Positions 34,301 through 48,800 are shown, numbered from the stretch's first letter. The stretch: 64,000 nt of DNA from Vanilla planifolia (GCA_023846275.1 CM043865.1:32068412-32132411), one strand, 5' to 3'. Notes: generated from the sequence alone by a model not told the origin. Numbers and translations are program-made.

Positions 34301-35640
34301 ATATATTCGTTTTTTTACTCTTCATGATCTTCTTTTATTATTGATTACGAACAATATCTTAGTGTTTGCATAAAATATAAAAAAATAGCTTCTAAATATC
34401 TTAAATTCAAAGAAAAGCATAAAAACTATTTAGGTTTGTGTGAATATTTGAATGAGTTGAATATTAATTACTTACATAAAATTAAGGTTCAAAGAGATGA
34501 AAAAACTTTTATTATTATCAAAAGTACATTTAAAAATACTACATAATCTTTTACTCCAAATATGATTTGTAATTATTGTATAAAAATTGGACACATTTCT
34601 ACTTATTATAAATTTACAAATATGATTGATAATAAGTCTTCTAGATTTATATGGATTAGAAAGGATAGTTTAATGAATAATTAAGACATGTGGACCCAAA
34701 AAGATTTGAATCTTAAAAACTAATGCTTGATTAGTTTTATAGACATGCCTTCAAGGACCAAGGATGGTATGTGATACTTGGATAATGGATACTAAAGACA
34801 CATGATTGAAGATGCATCTTTATTCATTTACTTGAAATTTTATGATGGTGGTGAAGTTTCTCTTGGCAATAACTTAAGAAAAAAGTTATTAGAATTAAAA
34901 CCATAAACAAATCATACATTTTTATAAGAAAGATCCTTCTTATATAAGAGTTAAGATACAATCTTTTAAGTATTAGTCAAATATATGATTCAAATTTTAA
35001 TGATATTTTTAATAAAAATAAATAATTATTAGTAAATATAATATTTAATTTATTTTTGAGAGTAAAAAAAATAATACATATATTTTATTTTTACACATTG
35101 TTGAGGATAGTGGTTTAGAATGCCTTACGACACATGATAATGATTTTACATTAGACGTAAGAGATTTTGTCAATTAAGAAAATATCTTTTTGAAAAGTTT
35201 TTAAAGTTTAATCTAATTAAATATTTTTCCAATCTCAGTTAGTCAAATGATAAACTATGTGGCTATGCCAATTAGTAAAACAAATAAAATAGAGTTTTAA
35301 AATACTTAAAGATATTACAACTAGGAAACTATTATGACTTATTCGTTTAGACCTATTTGATTTTATTCATCCATAGAGTTTTAGTATAAATAAATATAGG
35401 TTGGTAGTATTAGGTGATTACATTAAGTTTTCATAGATTTTTTTTGTTAGAAATAAAAGTAAAGTATTTAAAAAATTTGTAAGATTGATTATTATAATTA
35501 AAAAAAGAACATAAAGTCAAAAAATTCTAGGAATTTAAACATTCCTTGTTATTGTGGAGGTAAGGACAAAATTCAATGGGATTTGTAATGAATATTGAGC
35601 AGAGAAATTGGGTTTTACTTTAAGAGCAAAAAAGTGAAAG
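31370..35640 (+). mobile_element. Fossil Ty1/copia element, SIRE-like, plus strand
   Basis: The 5' LTR runs from about 31,370 (TGTTGTATTCTTTGTTG, matching the start of the solo LTR at 57,173) to about 33,160. It is about 1.8 kb, the same length as the solo copy. Internal parts follow in the normal order: a gag region with a UBN2-like domain (about 33,400-33,900) and a knuckle region (about 34,090-34,150), a protease-like stretch (about 34,740-34,880), and integrase-like text (about 35,290-35,620). I do not see a reverse transcriptase region or a 3' LTR. The copy is old and broken, with dozens of breaks, and truncated. Confidence 0.7.
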
Positions 35641-37419
35641 AAGAGTTAAGAAAAATTTAAGTATTATTTTTATTATTATTATATTGAAATTAATTATATT
35701 TAAATGCTTTGGAGAATTGAGAAGTATTGTGTGTCAAAAGCTTATTAGGATTAGAAAATAATATTAATTTAATTATGAAATAACATAATTAGGTTGAAAA
35801 TAATAAAATTAAATTTTTATTATGTAGGATCAAAAGGGGAAATGAATTCAAAAAATAGATCTCCAACACATAAACTAAGTAGATAAATTGATTAAATATA
35901 ATATAAGTATATATGTTTACTTAATATGAGAATATTATAATAGAATATATTTCTTGCTTATGATTATAAAATTAAACATATTCATACACTTGTATTTGTT
36001 AACAAGACTTTAATAATTTAATTTTAAATTCTACTTATATATCAAATTAAGTAAATATATTAATAAATAAATACGATTTATATGAATCCTAAATTGAAAG
36101 AAAAGATTTATGCAAATTATTAAGAAATTCACATTTATAATATTGATTTATAATATGAGAGTGACACTATAAAATTAACATGATATAATAATAAAAAAAT
36201 ATGTATTTTCTTGCAATGTTATCTTTCAACTTTGGTATGATACTTGGGACCATGTCATACTTTTCTATTAATACTTTGGACAAGATAACTAGGTATGGCC
36301 ATAAACCATACTATGAGATAATTTGATATTAGATGATGTGATTATTGACCTTTTAGAGGATCGTCATTGGCTCTCTTCAAACTAGTAAGATGGATGGAGA
36401 TAAGTGTGTGACCCATTTTAGAGATGCCATTAGTTTACATTTGAATTTATAAAATGAGTGAGAGTGATTTTGAGTTATACTGATAAGACATAATATGATA
36501 TCAATTGATTGATATTTCTCCATCAAAAGCCTATCATTTGAAAATTTTCTAATGATTATTAATGTAAATATAATATGATATTTAAACAAAGATAATAATC
36601 AAGAAGACAAAAGCCTAAAATAAGTTAAAGAAATTAGTTAAGAAAAAAATTGAGTAAATATATATAAAAAATACATAAATAAAAAAATATATTGAAACAA
36701 TAAAATCATTTATTATTATTATTTTAATTTAATATAATTAATCAGTTATATATAATACCATTCATTTTTTAAGTTATATTATTATTATTCTTTACATTTA
36801 TTATTATATTATTTTATTATTCATAATTTATCCATTAAACTTTTTAAGCTTATTTCCTATACTTACAATATAGACTAATAAAGTTTATAATATCAAGATA
36901 AAAATTCAAATAGAATTGATTTAACTATATAATGAGTATAAGTTTAATGTTTACGCATGATTAGGAAGATTTGTTATACGATTATGATGTAGACAATTCC
37001 ATTTCCTCTTTATAATCATTCAAATAATATAATATAAAAAATGATACTTTCCTATAGATTTCAAAACAACATTCTAAAAAATAACTCCTAAAATTTCACC
37101 TTTAGGAGTCAAAATCCATTGTAAAATTTTATTTTATTTTTTTTTCACATTACCCACTTCAAAAACATATCAATCAGCACATTCAAAAATGAAAGTCATT
37201 TTTTATTCATAACTAATAAAAACTACATTTTAATGCAAACTAAAAGCTATTGCAAACAAAGCCTAGATGTTGTAATACCAAATTAATTTCCAGACTTCAA
37301 GCAAAATATATAAAGAAGTAAACAAAATATACATAACTGAAACGCCACTAAAAAAAAGCCTTCATATCGTTTTGTGGATCGTAGAAGTGATTCTATAATA
37401 AAAACTTTACCTACATTGT
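35641..37419. other. AT-rich DNA and FIE 3' flank, no gene seen
   Basis: This is very AT-rich sequence between the copia fossil and the FIE stop codon. It may hide further decayed element sequence, but I cannot name any. The last part before 37,420 should contain the FIE 3' UTR. Confidence 0.5.
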
Positions 37420-40400
37420 TTATTGAACTGCATCCCAGCGCCAAATAGAGCCATCTTCACAGCAACTTAGTATCGTACTGTCAAGTCAAGACATTAACAT
37501 GGTGGATTGAGCACAAGAATACAATCATTAGTATCAATAAATTTGCATATAAGAATGGATTGAGTACCTTCCATCAAAGGACATGGCTGTCTGCCTAATT
37601 GGAGACTTACACTGTGCATGAGACAATCTGCAACAGAAGAATTATCATTCCATATGAGAAAGCAATCACTTGAGTTACAAAAATTGATTTGTTACCAAGG
37701 TTCTTGGTTTGGGTCTTAGTCATATATTTGAGGTTTACCCACAAATTAGTTGAAGAAAAAGTAGGGGGAAAAAATATTGAGTTTATAATTCTACCTTGCA
37801 GTAAGAACAGGAGGGCTAGATTGAAGCTCCCAAACAAATATCTTCCCTTCCCTATTCCCTATTAGGCAAAAAGATGATGAATTGACAATGAAACTTTGCA
37901 TCTAATATGAAACAATCCAATTTCTTTTATCTTAAAAAACCCTTAAATTTTATACAAGTTAAAACAATTTTTTCCAAACTCATGTTTGCATTAGGAGTTT
38001 CACAACATATAAACTACAAATATAACATTGATATACTGTTCAGCATAATATACAAAAGCTGCCGCCTGCATTATTACATGTCTGGTAAAGAAAAAACCAG
38101 CTTTATGTACAACAAATGGCAACGAACATTCATAGAAGAACGTAATACAAATAGCAAAACGACCAGAATGGCAATTCACTCATCTTTTTCTATACATGTC
38201 AAAAGGCTAAACAAACTAAGCCTAAACGAGGTTCAATTTATAAAATTGTTTAAAAAATCCTACAGCAAAATAGAAAAAAAAAAAAAGCTTGTTCTACCAT
38301 AAGATATGTATCAACTAAAGGAAAATTGATACTTTTCGAGAGTAGCTTCCTGAAACAAATCTTTAAATCCTTAAAGAAAGCTTCAAGCACAGAATCCACT
38401 AAAGCTATTAAAAGAATAATAGAAGAATACCTATTGCTGTAGCATTATAATGAAAGTCACAAGAGAATTTGATGAACCAGATATCACATTCTGGCACAGG
38501 GTATTTTTGTAGGATGTCAACTGCTCCCTGGTTAGAATAAGATCAAGTTGTAGGAGTTAGACAAGCAGAAATAAACCAATGCCAACAACAATCTCTTTAT
38601 ACACAAGATTCAATACAAAGATTACCTTTTGCATAGCTCACTATGCAACTATAGGTACAAAATAAGAACAGACAATAGTACATTTCAATGTTCCACTTCA
38701 AGCATCACAGTACTAAATGACATGAAATACAAGTGTTCTAAGAAAACTTACCTCTCCTGGGTTCTGTTCTTTAGTTTTTGGCTCCCACAAGACAATTTCG
38801 TTGTCAACACTCTGAAATATATGCAGTACAGCAGTTGCACTTCATACACAATTGAGAGAGTAAATAGGCTTAAAATAAGAGCCTAGCAAATCGAATATCA
38901 AAATAGCTGAAACCACCAAGACACAATGTTGGATGACTAGCCTAAAAGAAAGTAAATTAACAAGGCATAGGTCACTTCAACAAAAAGAAAGTTTACCTTC
39001 GATAAAATAAAATCACCAAGCCATCTGTTGCAATCTACATAGTTAGAGTGCACTGAGGCTATAAAAACCTGAGAAGGGCATATGACGAATTGAGATATTG
39101 AGAGAATTTTATAACATCGCCATTTGTTTTTTGTGCTTAATGCCATAGTGATTTTATACTTACAGGAAATTGCACATATTTAGTTGGAAATTTTGATGGG
39201 AGATCAGTCCATGTAAATGACCTCTCAACATACTGCCAGAACTCTGCACATACCTCACAAAACAACTACATGAGCTAAAACCTCCACAGTTTAAAAATTA
39301 AACGCAAATTAAAAAAAAACTAACCTTTCATCGACCATATTTTAACAGTATTGTCCATGCCACAACTTGCAATACGGTAAATATCAGAGGGATGAAAATC
39401 CTAGGGAAAAGAGCAATTAATACATATTATGTCATGAGAATAAAATTTGTGTTGAGAAAAGTTCTTCAAGCTTCCAAGAACTTACAACACTTAAAACTTC
39501 ATTGCGGTGACCACCAGCCCCTGCGAATATCAAAATGCAGATCCCGGTGTGTACATTCCACAATCGTACAGATTCATCCTACTCAAAAATGTTCAACCCA
39601 ACCTAGGCTAAAAAGATTTCCGAAGTAAAAAAAAAAAAAAAAAAGTCCATTCTTACCTTACTAGCAGACATCACAAGTGCAGGCTTCAGTGATTGAGTCC
39701 TGATTTCATTCACTGAATCCCCATGACCAACAAAACTCTACAAGATGCAAGCAAAATTCTATTGGCATTTGTTGCACACCTCTAAAGTGGGGAAAATAAA
39801 AGGGCAAAACATCAAATTGATATGAATCACTACTTCCTTTGCGTTGGCAGACCAACAAAACCAAGAACTTAACAGCTTTATGTTTCAGGCACAAAACAAG
39901 AATATTTCATAGAAGCGATTCCATATTATTCCATGAAAAATAAAAAATTTCATTAATTTTTTTTTAATTATTCAAATGCATGTTTAGCAAAAAAGAAATA
40001 TGATAAACTATAACATAGTATAGAACAGAAGATCTCATTATCACCCAAAAGAAAAATAATAAAAAATAAGAAAAGATGGGAGAAGTTTGGCACAACTTAA
40101 AGGAGATCTAGTTTAAACAATACTGACGAATTAAATGTAGGACACACAATGCACACATTAAGCGAGGCTATTAATTAGAATTCTATCTAGAAAATGATAG
40201 AAAAACAAAGAATGAGACATGATAATATTAGAAAGAACTTCTCGAGCTTGTCTGACAAAGAAAGAACCATTAATGGATAAAGTGTGAGAGCATAAGACAA
40301 TTCCTGTGGCTGACTGTACAGGATATTGTTTTTGTTATTATAAACTTGTATTATAAAGATAAAATATTACCTTGTGTATCCTCTCGGTGCCAGCATTTAT

Positions 40401-43400
40401 CACACGAATTATACCATTGCTTCCACCAGCCACTAAAAATGGAGTTCCATCAATATCACATGCCCAACTCAAAGTATAGAAGGACTCATCTTTCTGTACT
40501 CTAAATCAAAATTAAGATTATTAGGATAAGTAAAATATATACATATATGCATGGATTAAAGGCACATAAATGACATTTAAAGAAGAAAAATTAATGCAAC
40601 AACAAATTGGATCGCAACTACAATGCAATTAACTTAATTGTAAGAGGGCATGCATCTTCACACCTAAAAGTAAACACAAGCTCATAAGGATTATGTCCTT
40701 TAAGTGAAAAGGTAAAAGTTGAGTGCTGTTTGGCAAATTGGTCATGGGGACGTTAGCAATAATAACATGTAAGCGTAGAGTTAAAATGTTATACGCTTAA
40801 AGGATAATAATCACATAACCAAGTTTTTATTGACTAATGAATATTTTAATTTTTATGAACATGTAATTTTTAAATCATGAATGCAGCTAATATTGATTGA
40901 GACAAGGATCTTGCACTTGGAATTAATAGAAATTAAGACAAACTCTTTGTAACGTTGTTAATCCACATGGTGTTGTACATCACTATATAATACCTAAATT
41001 AGAATATGAAGCCTTCATCCTTTATAAAAGTGACACTTAGGAATAATCATGGCATGCATACATTGCTAAATCATGCTTTTTTATCATAAATTCTCTAAAC
41101 TTGCATTAGTTAAATGGTAATATCATTACATAATGTTTTAAAGTCAAGTTAAATCTTATGATAATGAAATAAGATTTAAAACAGGCTATATATTCCTTCA
41201 AACTTAATGATCGTACAATATGATGCCTCACATTATACTTAAATATTCTACATTTTGGTTTGAAGTTTCCATTGAAGTTTAATGTTGTCATAACATCGTA
41301 TAAGTATAATAGCTTTATCATACAGATAAGACCACTATCTGGAAAAAACAATTAGAAGTATAAATAAGATCTTACAAAGCATCAACCATATATGTATATC
41401 ATTTATTCTCTAGGAGTTGAGTTTCTACCAGCATTGTATAAATACGAAACTTCTTTCGTACAAGTCGAAGTTTATTACCTCTCAAAGTTTGTTATTTCTA
41501 TAAGCTGAGTAGTGGACATGTACAATTACTATATTATATTAGTATGACCTTATCTTGTTACTATTAGCTTAGTTGTTCACTCTATAATCCTTATACAATC
41601 GTCAAACTTTATATACTGTACAATATGAAATATAATATCGTAACTATATGTTTTAGTTCAACTTACAGATAATTTTAATAACTTAAAATAGTAATGCACT
41701 TACTGTGTTGTGCAAATACGACATTTGTTTCGTATTATAACTTGAACTATTATAATTTGGATTCTTCAACGTATGAGAATGATCTAGATATTGGTCTATT
41801 ATGACTCGTTACTAGTCAAATCAAAAGACTTAACACAAAAAAAATTACATTAATGTCATATAACTAGGATAATCTTATCATATGAGCACGATAAATGTAA
41901 CTAATAAGCGAATAATATGAGAAAAAACGACACGTGATAATATACATCTCCACGATAAATGTAACTAATAAGCGAATAATATGAGAAAAAATGAGACATG
42001 ATAATATACATCTCCACACCTAAAAGCAAACACAAACTCCACGGATAAGAAGGATTGTGTCCTTCAAGTGAAAAGGTAAATGTTTAGTACTGTTCAGAAA
42101 AATGGTCATAGGGATGTAAACAATAATAGCATGTAAGCTTAGAACTAAAATGTGTTATACCCTTAAGGATAATAATCACAAAACCAAGTTTTATTGACTA
42201 ATGAATATTTCAATTTTTATGAACATGCAATTTTTAGATCATGAATGTAACTAATATTGATTAGGGCAAAGATCTTGAACTTGGAATTGAAAAAAGATTG
42301 AGACCTTTGTTCTATGATGGTTCAACTTGCAAATTAATAAGCCATGAAAACAAATTCTTTGTGGCATGGTTAATCCACATGGCATTATACATTATCATAC
42401 AATACCTAAATTAGAATGCGAAACCTTCATCCTTTGCAAAAGTAGCACTTAGGAATAATCATGGTATATATACATTACTAAATCATATTTTCTTGATCAT
42501 AAGTTCTCTGAACTTGCATTAATTAAATGGTAATATCATTACATGCATGTTTTAAAGTTAAGTTAAATCTTAAGATAATGAAAAAAGATTTAAAACAAGT
42601 TATATCCCTTCGAGCTTAGTGATGGTACAATACAATGTATTATATCATATTTGTACATTCTATATTTTTGACTTGAAGTCTCAATTGAAGTTTGATATTG
42701 TCATAATGTTGTATAGGTATGATAGCTTTATCGTACAGATGAGACTGTTGTCTAGACAAACGATTAGAAATGTGAACAGAATCATACAAACTATTGGTCA
42801 TATGCATATGTCAATTGTTCTCTAAGAGTTAAGCTTTTACTAGCATCGTATGAATACGAAGCTTCCTTCGTACAAGTACAAGATTTATTCCTTCCCAAAG
42901 TCTATTTCTATAAGCTTAGTAGTGCTTGGACATGTACGATTACTATATCATATTGGTATGACTTTATCTTATTATCATTAGCTTAGTCATTCACTCTATT
43001 ATCCTTATACAATTGTCAAACTTTATATAGTGTACAATAAGAAATAATATAATAACTATCTATTTTAGTTCAACTCGCATATAATTTTAACAACTTAGAA
43101 TAATAATGCACTTACTGTGTCATTCAAATATGACATTTGTATTATTTGAGCATGTGAACTGTTATAATTGATATTCTTCAACGTATGAGAATAACTTATG
43201 CATTTGTCTAGTATGATTTGCTGCTAGTCAAAAGACTTAGCACAAAGATGATTACATTGATGTCATATAACTACAATAGGCTTATCATATGTGTACAATA
43301 ATCATATCATATATTTAAATTTTAAAATGTCTATAATGTCGTAAAACGATCTATGTATCGCACTCGTACAATGTCGTTCTTCATAATACTTAAGTTGGGT

Positions 43401-45224
43401 ACATAACTATCATACTACAACGATAGATCTATCTTATCTATATCACTGACTCTTTAAATCTAATAAAACTAATGAATACATGATCATACAAGTGTTCGTC
43501 CTTACATAATTATATCATATTATGTTTTTCGAAGAGCTCGCTTCTCAATAAAAATACGTGATGTACGGTGGTGATCTTTTATCAGACATGTATGATCCAT
43601 TTAACATCGACAACTAAACTACATTATATTAGTATAATATGTGTGATCATCATGTATGATATATATAAAAATTTAAACATTGTATTATAATTTTGTATCG
43701 TACAATACAAGAACATTTCTTGAACTTATACAATAAATCCTTTTGACTGAATAAACATTAATCTAACGTGGGATCTTTGAGATGATCCTAGTTGTATTTT
43801 CGTCATCTAATAAATATAGCCAACGTACTAATACAAACAAAATCCTAAGTGTATAACGACTATTTTCATCTTCTTTGGAAAGTACAATCAGTTAGTCATT
43901 GGAAGGAACGTAACTGGCTTTGTGATCAAATAGTGTATACAAAAATTAATTTCAAAGAAAAGAGACCAATGTTATAAAGTATAAAATCAAAAGTTTAAAT
44001 AAGAAAACAAAAAATGCAAACTGTCTTGAGTTCAATTGGAGCATCTGCTTGGTCACTATAATGCTTTTCTTGCTCTACTATATTTCTTCTTTTTTCATCA
44101 TATTGGTAATATTTTAGTCACATTTACTTAATACCACATTTGTTCTTAAAAGATTAAAGGTATAAACTTTGTGTATGTACTGAATTGTAAGGACAATATT
44201 TATTTACATTAACTAAAGCAATTGAATTGTTTTGGTATCTCTTTTGAGCACACTATTTTAATTGATTTATCCCTACTTACTATAACAAAAATAAATAGTT
44301 AGTAAAACCAATCAGGTTGATTGAGTGTAAATTTTAGTACAAATTAAGCCAAGTCACCTAAAAACCTATGTGTATTTGTCTTTCTTATTTGTTGATTTTG
44401 TTTGTATGTCTCTCAAATTTATTTTCTTATAGTGGTTCTAATTATTTTAAGAGAATTTTAAAAACTTGTTATATTAATTTCTTGGGATTATACAAATTCC
44501 ATAATTCACCCTTTATATAGTATTTATTCCTCTAACACTAACAAAATGTAGTGAAAAATCTAGACTATACTTCAACTATTGAACAATCAAATTAGCTCAC
44601 AGCTCACAATTGCAAGAATGTCCAGCAACAAATTACACCATAGTTAACGAGTCTAAATGAGATTGTTTCAACATGAACAGTCACTACAATGTTTATAATG
44701 AATATTCTGTATAAAGTCTCAAATTTGTAATTAGCACGTTATTAAAGTTACAGGCTTGTAGAAGTATGTAAATGAGACTTCGAAATCCCTCACGTACATC
44801 ATCATCAACGTAAGCTTGCAACACAGCAATGAGACCTCCTTCAAGGCACCGATACACAGTCACCTGCATTAAACAAACAAAATAATTAAAACTGAAAATC
44901 ATAAACCCAATTCTTCAAGCCAGAAGCTATAGCTTGTTTGTAAAGAAAATCGGATCTTTTGAATTAATGGTATACACTTTCTTCCAGAAAAGAGATTTAT
45001 AACTAGAAGCGTTTAGGGTTTAGGCCTTATGAGAAGAGGTTGCCTACTCGATTACCCCCCACGGTGGCGAAGACGTCGTAGTACCGGGAGTCAATGAAGT
45101 TGAAGGCGATGGCGTAAAGAGGGCGTTTGCCCTCGTGGAGGCGGTTGCTGACTCTGTACTCCCTATTCTTCGACGGAACAAGCGATCCTATAGCCGCTTC
45201 GCACCCGAGGCCCACTCTCGCCAT
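37420..45224 (-). CDS. FIE: FIE, WD40 subunit of Polycomb repressive complex 2
   Basis: FIE is the plant ESC/EED homologue, the WD40 platform of PRC2 that binds H3K27me3 and supports its deposition. It represses endosperm development before fertilisation. Thirteen coding exons join in phase: 45,224-45,048; 44,863-44,798; 40,493-40,371; 39,737-39,657; 39,578-39,486; 39,400-39,325; 39,243-39,164; 39,068-38,997; 38,811-38,752; 38,527-38,431; 37,858-37,795; 37,627-37,568; 37,477-37,420. The product is 368 residues (Arabidopsis FIE is 369). Diagnostic text includes VGHGDSVNEIRTQSLKP, IFAGAGGHRNEVLSVDFHPS, HSNYVDCNRWLGDFILSKSV and CCEDGSIWRWDAVQ at the end. WD repeats fill almost the whole protein. 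The frame is intact, with no missing repeat. Intron 2 (4.3 kb) has been enlarged by LTR fossils. Confidence 0.98.
40640..44515 (+). mobile_element. SIRE-like copia LTR fossils inside FIE intron 2
   Basis: An LTR-like unit runs from about 42,150 to 44,515. Its start, GTTATACCCTTAAGGATAAT, resembles the first bases of the solo LTR at 57.17 kb. Its end has the same ordered boxes (TTGGTATCTCTTTTGAGCAC, AATCAGGTTGATTG, TCACCTAAAAACC, CCATAATTCACCC). The first part, with about 140 bases of flank, is duplicated in tandem: about 40,648-41,890 and 42,008-43,280. Orientation is opposite to FIE. No internal coding region is seen, so these look like LTR-only remnants, old and diverged. Confidence 0.65.
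41889..42016. repeat. Two-copy 64-bp tandem duplication in FIE intron 2
   Basis: Units at about 41,889-41,952 and 41,953-42,016 share CGATAAATGTAACTAATAAG and TGATAATATACATCTCCA almost without change. This is far less diverged than the surrounding 1.3-kb duplication, so it is younger. It lies at the joint between the two larger copies. Confidence 0.85.
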
Positions 45225-45843
45225 CCCGCCCCACTTTTCCCCTTCTTCCCGATTCCGCGCCGGTTGGGCAGAATATTACATACATCACATATTTATTTAA
45301 TTTTTAATATTATTTGGACATGCAGCTTAAAAAAATAGTAATTTGTTATTTTTTTATTACTTAAACATTTATAAATTCATAATACACTTGTTGAGTATCT
45401 ACAAATGTGCTTTTTTCTAAAGCATTAAAGTCTACCAATTTGTTGAAAATGAATATATAATACATTTTCAGACATTTTTTTACAAACAATTTCTCACTCG
45501 TTACCGGTTAGAAAGTCCGCTTAAAATTTTAAAAATTTATAAAATTATATTTTTAATAAATCATTACTGATAATAAAAAGTTCTGCTTTTATCCTAACAA
45601 AAAAAATATTGTATTAAAATCGAACATTTAATTTTTTCAGAAAAAAAATAAAAAAAAACGCAGGTAGTTGCTTCAAGTAAGACTTGGTTAGCTAATAAGA
45701 AAACATGTAGAACCATAAAACCCAGTGTACATAAACACAACCTTATCAGAGTTTGATGGGCACCGAAGCCTAATCAACTTTTGGTTAACTAAAAGATAAC
45801 ACGAGTAGGGTTTTATTACACAAGGCAAAAGAGGTACACTTCG
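45225..45843 (-). promoter_or_regulatory. FIE 5' UTR and promoter region
   Basis: The 619 bases between the FIE start codon and the stop codon of the CCCH gene upstream must hold the FIE promoter and the 3' UTR of that gene. The first 40-50 bases are GC-rich (likely 5' UTR); the rest is AT-rich. I cannot fix a TATA box with confidence. Confidence 0.5.
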
Positions 45844-48800
45844 CTACTGTTCTATATCCACATCTCCATTGAGATCAATGTCCACCATTTCTGAATCCAC
45901 CTTCTCAACATCTACGTCCTCATCATCACCCTCAAACTGTAAACATGGCCAAAATGTTAGAAATATAACACTAAGTTTTGTTTAAGATGTGTAATTGATA
46001 GTTATTTGTATGATATTGATATCTAAATATAATCTAAATATTTGTTCTTACAATTAATATGATACAAATTAAAATTTAGTATCACCCAAAATTAAATAAC
46101 ATTTAATTTCTAAAAAGATAAGGGCTTGATTAACGTTTCATACAATGTGCAATGCTTCTAGGGCTTAATTAAATCACAGAGGAATTATGCACAACTTTAG
46201 GTTCATGTAGAGGATAACATCATACTTAGAAAGAAACATATGCTGAAGGTGAAAACAAGTTTATCAACTTCACCTGCTTGTAAGCATTCTGATTGATCGG
46301 AGGAGGTAGTGGTGCCATATAGGAGCTAGTTTTACTGGCAGTTTTGTTCACACTAAAAGCAGTAGCTTCAACGTCCTCGGGTTTATTGTCTATCTCAATG
46401 TCTTCAATTAGTTCATCTAAATCATGAGCAGCTAGGCCAGTCGAAGGCAAGTCTCGGTCAACTTCAGATTTCTTGAACTGCTTAAACATCATTTCTTTTA
46501 GGATGGATTTGAACAAGTTAAACATGAAATGCAATTCTAGAAATATTGAAATTTTATTAAGTGTTTCTACAAACATCTATAAATTAGACGTGGTTTTGAT
46601 GTAACATGAGATTACAGAAGTTTGATAATAAGTTGTTTAAATTTATAAATCAGATTAACACTTTGTTGCTTTTTTAATTAATAATATGTGTGTTTTTTTT
46701 TTAAATTATGCATTGATAACTCTGTAATGTTTTGAAAAGAATATGCATGATTGTTTTGCATTAAAAAACTCTTTTAATAATAAGCATATAGAAAATAAAA
46801 ATATGAGTACTAGTTAAACAAAAAAGAACACAAATGACAAAACCATAAAGTAATAAACCCTAAAGATAATAAACATAAAACAAATTACAAAACCATAAAG
46901 TAATGAACTCTAAACAACAATAGACATACAAAACATTAAAAAAAATGTATGTTATTTTAAATTAAAACCTGAGCATGGGCAAGTCTATCAAGAAAAGTAT
47001 GCAGTTAGAATATAACGCAAAAAAGCAAAGCATGTGTTAAACTCATCCTCATAGAAACCATTATACATCTTTTGCACCTAACATTTTTTCCAACATAAAT
47101 TGCCTTTCATGAAACAAAGCATTTTCAAAACAATACTAGTTATCAACAACCTATTGGGTTTCTCTTGCATGTATTTCCTCTTAAAACAAATATAAAAAGA
47201 ATAATAGTGATGACAAATCTAACCTTGTCCAATGCTGAGCTCTGGGAAAATTTTCCACGTTTACGAATGTGAGCATCCGCCAGTGATGGTGGCAAATTCC
47301 TCCTGTCATGATTAAATTTAATCGTCTCGGATTCCTTGGTATCGTGTTCCGGTGACAAAGATGGTTCCTCTAATCTAGCAAGCCTGTCAACCTTGGTTGA
47401 AGTAACAGATAGTCTAGTTTTCTTTGAAAGGTTTCCTACATAACATATAACAATCCCAATGTAAGCTAAGTGAATACTTCACTCGAGTCATAGAAACCAA
47501 AAATGTACATTTTGAACACAGTTTTAGGCAACTCTTAAGAGTCAATTAAAAAAAAAACAAAAATATGCACATACTAATCGAAGGAAAGAATAGTTGATTT
47601 TAATCTCATCTGCACATTATCACATTAGGAATACAATTACTTTTGGCAGGTCTTACAGTCAAACAAAACACAAATACTGATTACAATAGTGAAATAGATA
47701 ATATTAAATACATAATCTCACTTCACATCCCAATCACAGCTGAAATAAGGATGCGGCATGGAAAAGCTACAAGGATATATCATTCCTATTTAGAAAAAGT
47801 ACTGAACTGGATGCAATTGAGCATCTTTAGAGGGTAATGTAGTAGTCCATGTGCCACTTGAGGCAAAACGTAGCAGAGCATACGGAGACAAAAATAAAAA
47901 GGCTACTTTGTCCTTAGAAAACATAAAAATATAACTTCCTCCATTTCTGCAGGCAAATAAACAATTTGTTTTAATCTAAACATGAAAGGAAATTTCCACT
48001 TACTGTACTTATTGATTCATGCCTATTACTCACCAGCAAGATGCCTCGTTACAGAGTATGGTATATACTTGACTTCACAAGAATCTTAAAGCAAGTAGTG
48101 GAGCTTTAATTGATGAGCAAAATATCTTGGAACATACCTACTTTCACATCCTCGCTGACTGCTACATTAGCGCTCAGTCTTTTCTTTGTCAATGAACCAC
48201 TCATCGCATCATTGTGTTTGCTATCCCTAATGTAAACATTAGGCTCTCCATCACTTAAAGCATTAATGCTAGAATCTTCGCCATTGGAACCAAGCATTTT
48301 TATATCTAGTCCAAGATGATTACCCAACCTGTGTAGACGGTCCTGTGATCTAACAAGCAGACCACATTAAAACTATATCAAGACTAGTTGGATATTAACT
48401 CGAACAAAGGAATCATTTTAGTAAATGAACTAAATCAAAGTTTCAAAATATATTAAAAAACATAAATCATACCGTTTTAGCTCTTCTTGTGCTTTAATAT
48501 ACTGTCTGTGAACTCTAAAAGCCTCCTCAATTTTTGAAGATAGCCTATAAGAACAACAAGAAAACGGAAAGAAAGGAAAAGGATAAGTATTACTTTTCTT
48601 CTAGAGATAATGGGAAACATAAGAGTCACTTTGCAAAGAAAAATGTTCGGTGGTTAAAATCATATCAACCTTTTAACATCTTCTTCCTCCCTGTTCAACT
48701 GAATCTCAAGATCCTCAATTTTACTAGATAAGCTGCGAGCTTCATCATTTTTCTTCTCCAAAAAAGTCTAATAATACACAGTATACAAGCAGGAGAACCA

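Noticed and set aside
37907-38302. Plus-strand open frame of 131 residues
   Set aside because: It lies in a FIE intron, ends in a Lys-rich run from an A tract, and shows no domain.
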